Notes under the pieces: model-generated
What the model saw: the letters and a program-made list of their open reading frames with translations, nothing else
What the model was told of the DNA's origin: nothing
Database searches by the model: none
Assembly: GCA_028456385.1 (NCBI GenBank)
Contig: JALNQF010000132.1
Coordinates: 57,108-121,107 of the forward strand
DNA length: 64,000 nucleotides
Direction of reading: 5' to 3'
Origin: Ophiosphaerella korrae
Lineage: Eukaryota; Ascomycota; Dothideomycetes; Pleosporales; Phaeosphaeriaceae
In this document: positions 53,402-64,000 of the stretch, in pieces
How positions within the stretch are numbered: position 1 is the stretch's first letter
Layout of the letters: each line of letters opens with the position of its first letter
Position numbers and translations under genes: made by a program

Positions 53402-54940
53402 ATGTCCCTCCCCTTCAATCAGGAGTCCTGGATCTGGTACACGTGCGCCGTTGGAATCATTGCCGGAAGGCTGTGAGTCTCTCCCCCCTCTCACAACTTG
53501 ACTGCCCTTTTTCAGCCTGACTGAACATTCGATACTGGCGAATACGATGCTTGCGACACCACAGAACCCTAACTGATCATATTATACAGAATCTCTCGAA
53601 AGATCCATCTTCGCTCAATCAAAGCCCTTCAGATTGATGACTGGATCATGGGCCTATTTGTTGCGGTTGCATACACTGCGTTGATTGTGTGCTCCAACAA
53701 ATATGTCAAAGCGCAGTCAAACCTCTTTCCACCCGGGTTTGATGTTGGCGAACTTACCGAGTATGATCTCCATCGCCGTCGATACGGTAGCAAAATGGTG
53801 GTGGTGGTGGAACAAACACAAATAGGAGTGATTTGGGCATGTAAAACATGTCTCCTTATCATGTACCATCGGATTACCAGAACTGCACTTCACGGCGAGA
53901 ATCTTGCCATCAAGATCCTCTCTGTTTATGTCGCCCTCGGCTTCGTCCTCATGGAGATTCTATACTTTACTGTATGGTGTCGTCCTGTAACCGAATATTG
54001 GGCGGTCCCGACACAGAATGACCAATGCAACGCTCTTATCAACCATCGCATTGTAAAGGCTGTTTTCAACTTGTCGTCGGACGTCGTCATTCTCTTCGTC
54101 GCGCTGCAAATGCTGATCCGGTCACTGCTGCCCTTGAAGAGAAAGCTTGTTCTTTGTGGTATCTTTTCATTGGGCATCTTTGTCATCATTGCCAGTGTCC
54201 TGAACAGTTACTATTCGTTTAGGAACCCGTATCGGCAGACATGGGTCTCCTGGTATGTGCGCGAGTCGTCGACAGCAATTCTGGTTGCAAACCTCCCTTT
54301 TACATGGACGATTCTCCGAGAGTGCTTCGGTGTCGGTTCATTTGACGAGTCTGCCCCACCGCCATGGGCATTTCACCCGGCCCACACTCGACATTCGATT
54401 CAAGGACGACGGCCTACATACATCAACAGTTATTCCAGCCATACAGCCACGACTGCTAGGCCACATGTATCGCCCGCGAACAGCCTGGGAAGCAACTGCT
54501 CGATGAGTCCCTTCGGACAGAGTCCGCGCGGGGCAATCGATACTCCACAAGGCTCTGATCCTGAGAAAGGCGTGGCCGATCTGGAGATTATGCGTCACGA
54601 CTTTGCATCAGTATCACAGGTTGCTGATGTCAGCATCAGCCACGCACCAGGCCTTGGGAACGATGGACCCTTGCGTCCAGTCTCTCCACCGCCATCTTAC
54701 CGATCGCCACTGCGACGAGAAGACGGATCTTGCTTTAATGGCCGTCCTGTATCGTCGTCGTCGCACGCTTGTCGTGGTAGCCGGTCTAGTCACTCTCGTG
54801 AGGCGAGCATAGGCAGCGTGGACAAGAGACGACAAAGTTCGGCGCCTAGCTATACAAGCGAGTCGGCGCTGAGGCAGAGCAACAAGGCAGAGGAGAGGCT
54901 GGGGCAGGAAGAATTGGACATTATCCGAGCGTGCGTATGA
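53402..54940 (+). CDS. Seven-helix fungal rhodopsin-domain (PTH11-like) integral membrane protein
   Basis: Exons 53402-53472 and 53590-54940; the 117-bp intron (ct|gtgagt ... atacag|a) has a ctaac-type branch site. 473 residues. It begins SLPFNQESWIWYTCAVG, and the second exon starts with the family block KALQIDDWIMGLFVAVAYTA. Hydrophobic segments follow (VWACKTCLLIMYHRI; ILSVYVALGFVLMEILYFTVW, with the WCRPVTEYW motif; FNLSSDVVILFVALQML; LVLCGIFSLGIFVIIASVL), and RESSTAILVANLPFTW is the typical last helix. The C-terminal 190 residues are Ser/Pro-rich and cytoplasmic, with many possible phosphorylation sites. Members of this very large fungal family include PTH11-like candidate GPCRs, often linked to host or surface sensing. 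No CFEM cysteine domain is present. Ligand unknown. Confidence 0.88.
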
Positions 54941-55746
54941 ACGAGGTGGATCACACCGCACGGGTTTTGGGAAGGCGTAATGACGAATATATGAGAGCGT
55001 GGCGTTCTGCGTGATTGATGATTGGATAGGATACCCTGTGTGCGATTTCCTTAGCACCTATTACTGATGTTTTGTACACTACCCAAATATAAGGGATTTG
55101 GATCACATGTTAATTTCTGGCTAGGATGCCCTTCACTTGATGCGAGTGATGATTGTCAGCGAGACGGCCACGTGGAGGCCACCAGAGGCGGAGGAGGGCG
55201 TTGCAAGCAGATGCGGCTGCACCGGTGAGCTGCAATAGTCCTTTGGCAAAGTGCGGAGACGGAAACCAAGGGCACAAAGAAGCTAGGGGCACGTGACGCA
55301 GCGAAGTCGGCAGGCGCACCGCCTGCATGCGGCCATTCAGGATGGCGCCATTACTGGCTGTCACTGAATTGACAGCTGTAGCTCGAGGCGGTATGCAGTG
55401 CAGGAATTGGCGAGAGAGCAGCGGAGACGGAGCGGTTGCACTGCTGACATGCACGATTTCGTGCTCTAGGCTTGAAAAATGGCAGGGGCTCGGCAAAAAA
55501 AGTAAGGCAGCCGAGGAAGGGTTCCATGGATCCTGAAAACTTCCTCTGCCGCCGTTGACCGAGCGATGGATTCATCCAACATGCTACCCAATTCTTGAAC
55601 AACTGCTTCACCAGCGCCCCCACGGCGTTTCGCCCAAGACATTTTACTCGTGTTTGGCGTGCCTCGCCGCTGAACAGTGCAGCCGCCCTCACCTCACCAA
55701 ACTCAACTCTCTGTTCACCATCTATCAGCCCCCACCCGTCTGCGTC
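54941..55746. other. Intergenic interval, promoter of PRPP synthetase gene
   Basis: About 800 bp. A minus-strand frame of 216 codons (55351-56001) overlaps the first exons of the PRPP synthetase gene and is taken as a shadow. CT-rich sequence precedes the ATG at 55747. Confidence 0.5.
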
Positions 55747-57309
55747 ATGGTTCGCAACATTGTGGTGCTGGGCGGAAGCTCTCACCCCCAGCTTACCGCG
55801 TAGGTTGCAGCGTAGACCGCTGCCCTCGCAAGCTGCTGACCGGCATGCAGAACCATATGCAACCACCTCGGCGTGCCGCCCGCAAAGGTGCTGCTCGCCA
55901 AGTTCAAAGGCGGCGAGACGCGGGTCGAGATTGAAGAGAGCGTTCGAGGAAAGGATGTCTTCATCATCCAGTCCGGAGGAGGGAAAGGTAGACTTGCACA
56001 ACTAGCCACCTCCCACGAACCTGGCTAACTCAATGTGTCGCACGCAGTCAACGACCATTTGATGGAGTACGCCCACTCATGGTGGACAGACATGTTAAAT
56101 AGAGCCTGACAGTCTTCTAGACTCCTCATCACCATTTCCGCCTGCCGCACTGCCTCGGCCAAGCGCATCACCGCCGTCCTGCCCCTCTTTCCCTATTCGC
56201 GCCAGTCAGATATCCCCTACAACAAAACTGGCGCGCCCCTCAACAAGAACAGCACCTCGCGCTCGAGAACCGGCACCTACAGCTTCGATTCCCGGCCGCA
56301 GACCCCCCATCCAGGCCAGCCCGAGAGCGCAGGCCTGAGCAATGGCGCCTCCACGCTGCACAACCAGCTCAGCAGAATGAAGATGGACGAGCGCAATCCC
56401 GGAGGACCAACCTCAAACCCCACCAGCCCCATCAAGGCCAATTGCATCAAGCGCAGCGACACCATCGACTCCAGGTCGGACAAGTCAGAAAAATCGGGCT
56501 ACTTCCACCCCGACCAGACCTCCAATGGCAGTCCTGTTATCAACGGCATCTCCAGGCAGTCGACGATCAAGCCGCCCGCTTTTGTGCCTCAGGTTGGGTA
56601 CCGCCAGTGGGTCGCCCAAGCCGGCACTCTGATCGCTGACCTCCTTACCTGCGCTGGCGCGGACCACGTCATCACCATGGACCTCCACGGTATGTGTGCT
56701 CAAGACCCGCAAGCAAAGAAGTGCTGACAGGTGGCAGACCCCCAGTATCAAGGCTTCTTTGACATACCGGTCGACAATCTGTACGGCCGTCACCTCCTCC
56801 GAAAACACATTCAATCCAGCATCCCCAACTATCTACATGCCGTAGTCGTCAGCCCCGACGCCGGCGGAGCCAAGCGAGCCACCGCCATCGCCGATGCGCT
56901 GGGTATGCCCTTTGCCCTCATCCACAAAGAGCGCCGCCCAACACAAATCAACGACCGCCAAAACGCAACCATGATGCTCGTGGGCGACGTAGCAGACCGC
57001 ACCACCATCCTCGTCGACGATCTAGCCGACACCTCCAACACCATTACCCGCGCAGCCAAGCTCCTGAAAAAAGAAGGCGCAACCAAAGTCTACGCCCTCA
57101 TCACCCACGGCATCCTCAGCGGCGACGCCATCGACCGCATCAACGCCAGCGCCCTCGACAAAGTCGTCGTCACCAACACCGTTGACCAGGCCGAGCACAA
57201 GGCGCGCTGCCCGAAACTCGAGGTCCTCGAGGTAGGCCATGTCTTTGCCGAGGCCATTCGCCGCGTCCATCACGGCGAGAGTATCAGCGTGCTCTTCGAC
57301 TACAGTTAG
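55747..57309 (+). CDS. PRS1: Ribose-phosphate pyrophosphokinase (PRPP synthetase), PRS1-type
   Basis: Five exons: 55747-55799, 55851-55987, 56048-56066 (19 nt), 56121-56689, 56738-57309. 1,350 nt, 449 residues. Introns are 51, 60, 54 and 48 bp. It makes PRPP from ribose-5-phosphate and ATP for nucleotide, His and Trp synthesis. N-terminus MVRNIVVLGGSSHPQLTA. Visible family blocks: FKGGETRVEIEESVRGKDV, IQSGGGKVNDHLMELLI, LPLFPYSRQSD, TMDLHDPQYQGFFDIPVDN and the PRPP-binding loop ILVDDLADTSNT. Between PYNKTG and QVGYRQWVAQ is a non-homologous insertion of about 115 residues, rich in Ser, Pro and Asn, like the insertions of yeast Prs1 and Prs5 that act in cell-integrity signalling. The 19-nt exon is fixed by the conserved NDHLMELL junctions. 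Assignment to PRS1 rather than PRS5 is tentative. Confidence 0.93.
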
Positions 57310-58850
57310 TGGCTGTTCTGCCCCTCAATACCTATTCTCTCCCTCTGTCTCCAGTTAAAATAAAATTACACGGATTACACTCCCTTTTTTGGTTCAAATT
57401 TGCTCTGAGCTGTCACTCCCTCTGTCTAATTATGCCGGTTTGCCGGCGAGGTGGATTGAATGAACAAATACATAGATGTTATTGACTTAGAGATGTAGGT
57501 GGTGGTTGTTGTAGATGTTGTGTCGTCGTCTTTTTTCTTCCTTCTCTCCTTCATGTGTATGTTCAGTCGGCAATACTATGTGCTGTGCTGTGCTGTGACA
57601 TGTGTGCTTTGTGCATTTGATGACGAGTTTGTTTGATTATGTAGAGGCATTTTGTGGGTGCTGGGTGTTTGCATGGGTGGTGTTGGTGACATAAATTAAG
57701 GTGGTATCGTGTGATAGACTTGGTTGCATTGTTATTAGATTTGTAGTGTGGTGTAGTAGAACCGCACGTGATCGGGGAGGCTTAGGCCAGCATTGCGGCT
57801 CTGTGTGGGCTCCGAGTGAGATCGGATGGAGGAGATAGCCTCCGACACCAACTCGTCATGTAGCTACTCAAGCCATATATTTCGACTCATCTCACCGACT
57901 GCGGGTCGCCACCTGCCTCCTACTTCTACGAGCATCCTACAATGCCACAGTAGTTAGTGGTTAAAGATGTGTGTTGGTGTCTCGTCTGCAAGAACATTTC
58001 GAGGTCTAGGGGTCGAAATATCTTAAAATCTTGGTTTATGGCAGCCATATCCTCAATAGTTCTATATCATGTATTGTGCACAGTCGTGTCCGCGAGGCCT
58101 ATTTCTGGCTCGATGGTATGAAAGCAATAGGGCGCGTGAATAACTAGGAACCAAAACTGCCTAGCGCGGATAGTGGTGGGCACGTGAGAGGGAGCTCTTC
58201 CTTTCGACCTGTTTTGACTCACCATACCAGTATGACCAACAATATTTACAATACCAAAACGATCCCATAAACGGATTTAGTAGCTGTGAACCCTTCCAAT
58301 ACTTACCACTTATCCTGCGAATAATAATGCAACACGACTCCGATACTACCTTCAAATCTTGTTGACCGGGTCAGCCGCAGCCTGATGTCCGCAGCCACAC
58401 CGGTGTGCGGGGTTGCGCCGCCGCAGCCTGATGGCAAGCCGTGAAGGGAAGAGAAGAACAGCGATCTTGGTCGTCGTACTTCTTCTAAGCGGCTTCATCG
58501 CACTAATTCGTTCATATCCATCGTCAACAAATGGCCGCAAATGAACAGTTCAACTGACCTTTCCACGACGGAACCGCTTGAATCGCCTGTGGTACCAAAA
58601 GCTAAAATCCGTGGAATATGTTGGGAATGCAACAAGATCGACCTCAAACCTAGGCCACGTTCCAGTGGGCCGAGTAGCACACGGAGAATTCCGTGGAATC
58701 TCGTCCGAACAGATTGCGCACTACCGTAAAAATTCGCCAAAGTGGCCGAAAGCTAGCAGGGGCTTTGATTTTAGCTGCTGATCAAACCTAAGCGTGCCAA
58801 TAACAAAGCGTGCCAAGTGAGTAGCAATATCAGACTGTCTCGCACATAAA
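57310..58850. other. Gene-free transition zone before the AT-rich block
   Basis: T/G-rich 3' region of the PRPP synthetase gene, with a tgctg repeat near 57580-57597, then ordinary-composition DNA without supportable frames. The base composition changes sharply at about 58840-58900. Confidence 0.5.
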
Positions 58851-59182
58851 ACCTGCTATAACTCTATCTTAGCGTATCTGCTAGTGTTAAATACTAGCTA
58901 GAGCCTAATTACTACCTAATTGTTAAGACCTTAGAACTAGGTAAGAGTAACGAGGGTAAGTAGGCTTCTATAAGACGGGCGAGGTCAATAAACAAGTTAG
59001 TTACTTAACTTAATTAATAGTTAGCTCTTATTAGAGTATTACAAGGTATATAAGTATTAATAGGTAGATAAGAATCTAATTAAAGTATTAGTTATAATAC
59101 TCTATTAGGATAAGTAGTAAAGAAGAGATTAAATACAATAGTCTATAAGGGTCTATTAACGTTCTTATATACTTACTATCTA

Positions 59183-59280
59183 GCGTTTATTTCTAAGTAT
59201 TTACTCTAAAGTATTTACTCTAAAGTGCTTATTCTAGAGCGTTTACTTTAGAGTGTTCGCTCTAGAGTATTTACTACTAA
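59183..59280. repeat. Seven tandem 14-bp units
   Basis: Exactly contiguous 14-bp units with consensus g(t/c)(a/g)ttta(c)tctaaa: 59183, 59197, 59211, 59225, 59239, 59253 and 59267. Units 59197 and 59211 are identical; others differ mainly by transitions. It lies inside the AT-rich block. Confidence 0.88.
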
Positions 59281-59770
59281 ATAGTTATATATCTTACTAC
59301 CTTATATTACTTAGCTTAATCGCGTATAATATTATAGCTTACTTACTACTTAGTATTATAATACTATCTCTCTTTCTTATACTAGGTCTATTCTTAGGCC
59401 TAGGCTTCTATTAGCTAGGTCTAGCTTATAAGTAGTTTACTCTACCTTCTAGTTAAAAACTATTTTACTATAATATTACTTCTTTCTTAGTTTTATAAAC
59501 TTTATTTCTTATTAGAAATCTTTACTATAAACTATATTTCTAAAATACTTTATCTATATTATTCTTTTTTAAGTATTCTTTATTTTATTATACTAGATTC
59601 TACTCTAAAGTATACTAAGTATACTTATATAAAGCGTCTTTATATTAGTATAACTTAAGAATCTTTTAATTAAACTTATAAAAAGTTTTATAAAAAAGTT
59701 AATAATAATAAAAAACTTTTTACTATTATTATTACTTATTTACTATATAATAAGAAAATATTAAAATCTA

Positions 59771-60040
59771 CTAAAGAGCGTACTTATTATAAAGCCTTAT
59801 ACTTAGTATTAGAGTTAAAGTAAAAAAGTAATAAGGTTTTAGTATAAGTTCTTAACTATTCTATAACTTCTATTAAAGTTACTTCTTTTTTTACTATCTA
59901 GTTTACTAAAGAGTATACTTATTATAAAGCCTTATACTTAGTATTAGAGTTAAAGTAAGAAAGTAATAAGGTTTTAGTATAGGTTTTTAACTATTCTACT
60001 ACTTCTATTAAAGTTACTTCTTCTTTTACTATCTAGTTTA
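59771..60040. repeat. 135-bp tandem duplication inside the AT-rich block
   Basis: Two adjacent copies, 59771-59905 and 59906-60040, aligned without gaps, with about eight or nine differences, nearly all C/T or A/G transitions (for example gcgt in copy 1 versus gtat in copy 2). Homology runs a few bases further at the right edge. Confidence 0.9.
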
Positions 60041-63000
60041 CTATTAGCTTATTAGATAAATTTATTATAACTAAAAGCGCTTTATAAGCTCTATATAGTT
60101 AGGTTTATTATAAAACTTTTTTCTACTAATATATCTTTTATATCCTAGCTATAGCTTTATATATCTTATATATCCTAGTATATTATACTTATTTTTTACT
60201 TTCTTTAGTATCTACTAATAATTCTATAGATTAGCTTTAGGTTTCTATATATTTTTACTTACTAGGTAGCCTTTCTATTTTACTAGCTACTTTTAAAGAA
60301 ACTATTATTATAGAGTTATATACCTAATATAGATCTAGGGCTTAAAAGCTTATTAGTTTTAAGGAACTTAGACTTTATTAGCTAAACTAGTTCTAAACGT
60401 TATTTATACTCTTATAGATTATATCCTATAACTTAAGAGCTTATTAGCTTTTTTATACCTCTCTTTTTTAATAGTTTACTTCTTTATAAGCTCTTAGTAC
60501 TTATATTTCTTTAGTAACTACTTACTCCCTTTTTACTATTCTTTTCTTTATAATACTTTACTATATACCTTTCTCTTTATATAGAGCTTAGTCCTATTAA
60601 GCTACTATACTTAATTAAGAGCTTTTAGCTTAGAAAGAGAGTAAAACCTATATTAACCTATAAACTCTTTTCTTATTTTATTAGCTATAAGGTACTTAAA
60701 CTATTAAATCTAAAATAATTTAGATTTATAATTTAGCTCTACTCTATAAATAGTCTAGTATCTAGTACTAACTATATATATAGTTAGAGAGTAACTTAAG
60801 CTTTCTAGCTAAAATATTAATATTAATAAAAAAGAATAAAGATATTAAGTCTTTAAGAGCTTTCTTCTTCTTAAATAACTTATAGCCCTTTAGGTATTAA
60901 TTACTATATATTGTCTATAAACTACTAATCTAACCCTAGCTATAGCTATAACCTACTTAGGCCTACTTTAAGAGAATACTAGCTTTGTTAGTACTATTAC
61001 CTAATATAAAGCTTAAGTTACGCTACCTCTATTTTCTTATATTAGCTATTATTTTTATTTTAGAGTGTTTATAGCTTAAAACTTTAAAGATACTACTTTT
61101 ATCTTTTACTTATAATACCTTTCTCCTAAGAGCTCTAGATTTAATATCTAAGAGGTTATTTATAGAGTATTTATATAGTTTCTAAGTTATTTAATAAAAT
61201 TTTTATATAGATGTATTATATAGCTTATAGTAGTAGCTACCTATCTTTTTACTATTTTTTTTTACGTATATTTTATAAGCTATAGTAGTTTTTACTTTTC
61301 TATAATAGTTTTTTTACTTAACGCGTTTCTACTTACTAAATTCTTCTCTTACTTATTAATTTTTAATAGCTAGCTCTTTTCTTATATATATATATTTATT
61401 AGTTAAGCTAGTATAAGGCCTTTAGGCTCTATATTTAAATATCTTTACTAGTAGTTAGACTCTTATAGTTATTTACTTCTATAATTTTTAGTAAAGTTAT
61501 AAATACTCTCTAGAGGTATACTTAAACTAATCTCTTTATTTTTTATTCTATTTTCTTCTTCTTTTCTTTAGGCTTATCTTAGCTACTCTATACTTTCTTA
61601 CTAGTTTCTTAGCTCTATTTTTTTATTTACTTTCTACTTTAATTATTATAGCTACTTTTAACTTCTAACCTAAGTCTTATATAGCTAGCTAGCTTAGCTA
61701 AAGTAACTATAGTAGTAATAATCCTTCTTAGTTACTTTATAACCTAAGTAAACTACTCTTAGGTTACTATTAAACTAAAAGTAAAGCTTCTTACTCTATT
61801 TCTATAATATATTATTTCTAGTATAAAAGTAAGTATCTATTCTTCTTACTTATAAGCTTTTAGGTTTTACTAACTATACTTTTCTCTTAGTTATTATTTA
61901 TTTCTTTAACTACTCTTTTTTACTTAACTTACTTTATAACCTTTTTAACTAAGCCTTTAATATTTTTAAAGAGTATAACTTTAGCTAGCTTTTTTTCTTT
62001 ATCTAAGAATTTATATATACTTACTATAATAAGTATAAAAATAAAGCTTACTAGTAGAATAGTCTTTATAATATTTATTCCTATAACCTTAATAGCTTCT
62101 TCTATACTTCTAATAGCTTTTAGTCTCTCTTTTACTAGCTATACTATTAGGTATACTATTATAAAGATTAAAAGATACTTACTTAAAACTTTTTAGTTAC
62201 TTAGGCTACGCGCTTATAAAATCTTTCTTTAATTAATAATCTTTAAGAGATATAAGCTTATTATAAAGCTATAGTCTATATAAGTTAGTATACTTAGAAG
62301 ACTATTAGCTTTTATAAGGCCTTACTACTAGAGCTACTACTACTAGGCTCTAATAAAGCTATAGCTTATAGTTCTAAAAAGGAGAGTAATTATAGCTATA
62401 CTACTTATATTTATAGTAGTATTAGATACTCTATTTTCTTTAATAATAAAAGTATTATCTACTTTAATAGCTCTTATATTTATTATTATATTTAAAGCTA
62501 TAATTATAAGTTAAGTAAGTCTTTAACTTTATTTCTATTTTTACTTAATTTTATCTTAATAGTCTTTTAAAGCTTAGCTAACGCGTTTTTAGTAGTCTAG
62601 TAGCTAAATATAAGTAAGTACTTTTCTAAGTTAAATATTTTACTAAAAGTTACTACTATATTACTAAGCTCTTTAAGTAAGAGTATACTTATACTAATAC
62701 TTTTATTCTTATAGCTACTTAGTCTTTTAGCTACTCTATTACTACGCCTATTATACGTAATACTATAGTAGCTAATATTTAGTATCTTATTTACTAAAAT
62801 ATTTTTCTAAGTTATTAAGTAGCTTATAAGCATCTTCTTATAATACCTAGTAAGCTAGTATATCTTTATAAGCTTAAGGCTTACTTAGTAGTATATAGTA
62901 TAGATAAGCCTAAAGATAATAATTCTAAGACTTCTAGCTATCTTTATAGCTCTACTAATAATTCTTTTTACTAGTAAGCTTATAGTTAGTATCTTTAGAG

Positions 63001-64000
63001 TTATACTATACTTAAAAGTAAGTCTAATAATTTTTTACTTACTATTTTCTCTATAGTAGATAAGGCTCTTATTTATTAAGTTTTTTCTAGTTCTTTTTAC
63101 TTTTTATCTCTTTTTAGTATTAGTAAATACTTTTAAAGTACTTTTTCTAGTAGTTCTAGCTTACTTTTATACTTTTATACTACTCTAAATTCTCTTTATT
63201 AACTACTAGCCTTTTAGGCCTTATAAGGTATACCTTTATACTTTTCTTACTTTACTAACTTAGAGTTAGATATAAGTTACTTAAGTCTTAATAAGAGTTT
63301 AGGATATACTTATAAATACTTTATTAAGTCTTTTACTACTCTTACTCTTACTTCTAGCTATTATCTAGCTACTCTTTTAACTTCTCTTCTTTACGCTCTA
63401 CTTTCTAGTAGTAGTATTTCTACTTTAGTTTATTCTTAATTTAATATAATAAGTTTAGGCTTTTCTACTTCTTTTTCTAGGAGCCTTTAGTTTTTTATTT
63501 CTATACTCTCTCTATCTCTTTAGTATTCTTCTAGCTTTTTACTTTAAGATTCTTAGCTTTAGAATTAGAATTACTATTATACTTATTATCTAGATAGTAT
63601 TTACTTTTAGCTACTTAAGTTTAGTCTTAGAAGTCTTCTTACTACTTAAGCTTTTTCTTCTAGTTCTAAGGATAGTAATTAGTAATAATAAGTAATATAA
63701 GGTTTTTCTTCTTAGTATCTAAGTACTAAGGCCTCTTTAGTTATTTATTTTTAGAGAAAATTAACTAAGTTCTTTTCTTTTTATTACTAATTCTCCTATT
63801 TACTTATAATACCTACTTATTCCCTCTCTTATTTAAAATTTTTAGCTAATCTTTAGCTAAAATTAATCTCTTTATTAGGTTCCTTTTATATAAAGAATTT
63901 AAAGTTAGCTAGATTAAATTTAAGCTTTTATACTAGGATTTAAACTAATTATAGCTAATAAGTTTATACTAGTAATAGTAAGTCCTATCTATATTATTCT

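Larger units (their letters stand above)
58851..64000. repeat. RIP-saturated AT-rich block
   Basis: Over about 5.1 kb the sequence consists almost only of words such as ctta, taag, agct and tata. The dinucleotides CA and TG are nearly absent (I saw only a few, for example near 60986, 61208 and 62831), and CG is rare, while TA is very frequent. C is found almost only before T or C, and G almost only after A or G. This is the pattern left when repeat-induced point mutation has converted nearly every CpA on both strands. No frame is open for more than a few dozen codons. The block most likely represents ancient transposon copies mutated beyond recognition; no family can be named by eye. It extends beyond the window. 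Confidence 0.93.

Noticed and set aside
55351..56001. 216-codon minus-strand frame
   Set aside because: Overlaps the first two exons and promoter of the PRPP synthetase gene, which is supported by conserved sequence.
58851..64000. Recognisable transposon open reading frames in the AT-rich block
   Set aside because: All frames are closed by frequent TAA/TAG stops and the sequence is too heavily mutated to assign a transposon family by reading alone.

Overview
The window reads as nuclear DNA of a filamentous ascomycete, most likely a Dothideomycete of the Pleosporales type (inference from protein style; no marker gene proves it). Supporting signs are short introns of about 45-120 bp with GT..AG borders and CTNAC/CTRAC-like branch sites, single eukaryotic genes on both strands with their own promoters, housekeeping proteins of clear fungal type (RNA polymerase III RPC1, PKA regulatory subunit, V-ATPase subunit d, Dib1, GPI15/PIG-H, DEG1/PUS3, PRPP synthetase), a fungal-specific transcription factor, a PTH11-like/rhodopsin-domain membrane protein, and about 5 kb of extremely AT-rich sequence stripped of CA/TG at the right edge, the signature of repeat-induced point mutation (RIP).

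Layout. 1-2.6 kb: no supportable gene. 2.7-10.5 kb: RPC1 (-) divergent from an FHA-domain protein with a C-terminal membrane segment (+), then a proline/arginine-rich hypothetical protein (+). 10.6-13.3 kb: simple-sequence-rich gene-free stretch. 13.4-15.2 kb: four-exon fungal-specific transcription factor (-), including a probable GC-AG intron. 15.2-17.4 kb: nothing clear. 17.4-25 kb: pkaR (-), a CRP1/MDG1-like glycogen-binding-domain protein with internal repeats (+), and VMA6 (-). 25.2-27.5 kb: a CorA-like membrane protein gene (-) whose 5' structure cannot be fixed. 27.9-30.1 kb: secreted-type tandem GH43 protein (+). 30.6-34.7 kb: a hypothetical coiled-coil protein (-), bounded on one side by a 6-unit minisatellite and on the other by inverted, diverged copies of the same repeat family. 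35-37.3 kb: four-exon GT2 polysaccharide synthase (-).

39-47.8 kb is a compact block: dib1 (+), GPI15 (-), a Hub1 ubiquitin-like modifier carried at the end of an RS/RD-rich protein (+), DEG1 (-), and a large VIT/vWA-domain protein with FG-type motifs (+). 48.2-50 kb holds a decayed AIM9-like kinase-fold pseudogene, followed by 3.4 kb with no gene. 53.4-57.3 kb: rhodopsin-domain membrane protein (+) and five-exon PRS1-like PRPP synthetase (+). From about 58.85 kb to the end the sequence becomes an RIP-saturated AT-rich block with two internal tandem repeats and no coding capacity.

The genes are individually transcribed and do not form one pathway. Two links are worth noting: Dib1 and Hub1, both tied to the U4/U6.U5 tri-snRNP, lie within 2.5 kb, and the decay in the right third (AIM9 relic, gene desert, RIP block) suggests a euchromatin-to-AT-isochore transition. 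The most unusual items are the Hub1-RS fusion, the VIT/vWA protein with FG-like motifs, the inverted minisatellite family flanking one orphan gene, and the RIP-exhausted block with regular 14-bp and 135-bp tandem arrays.
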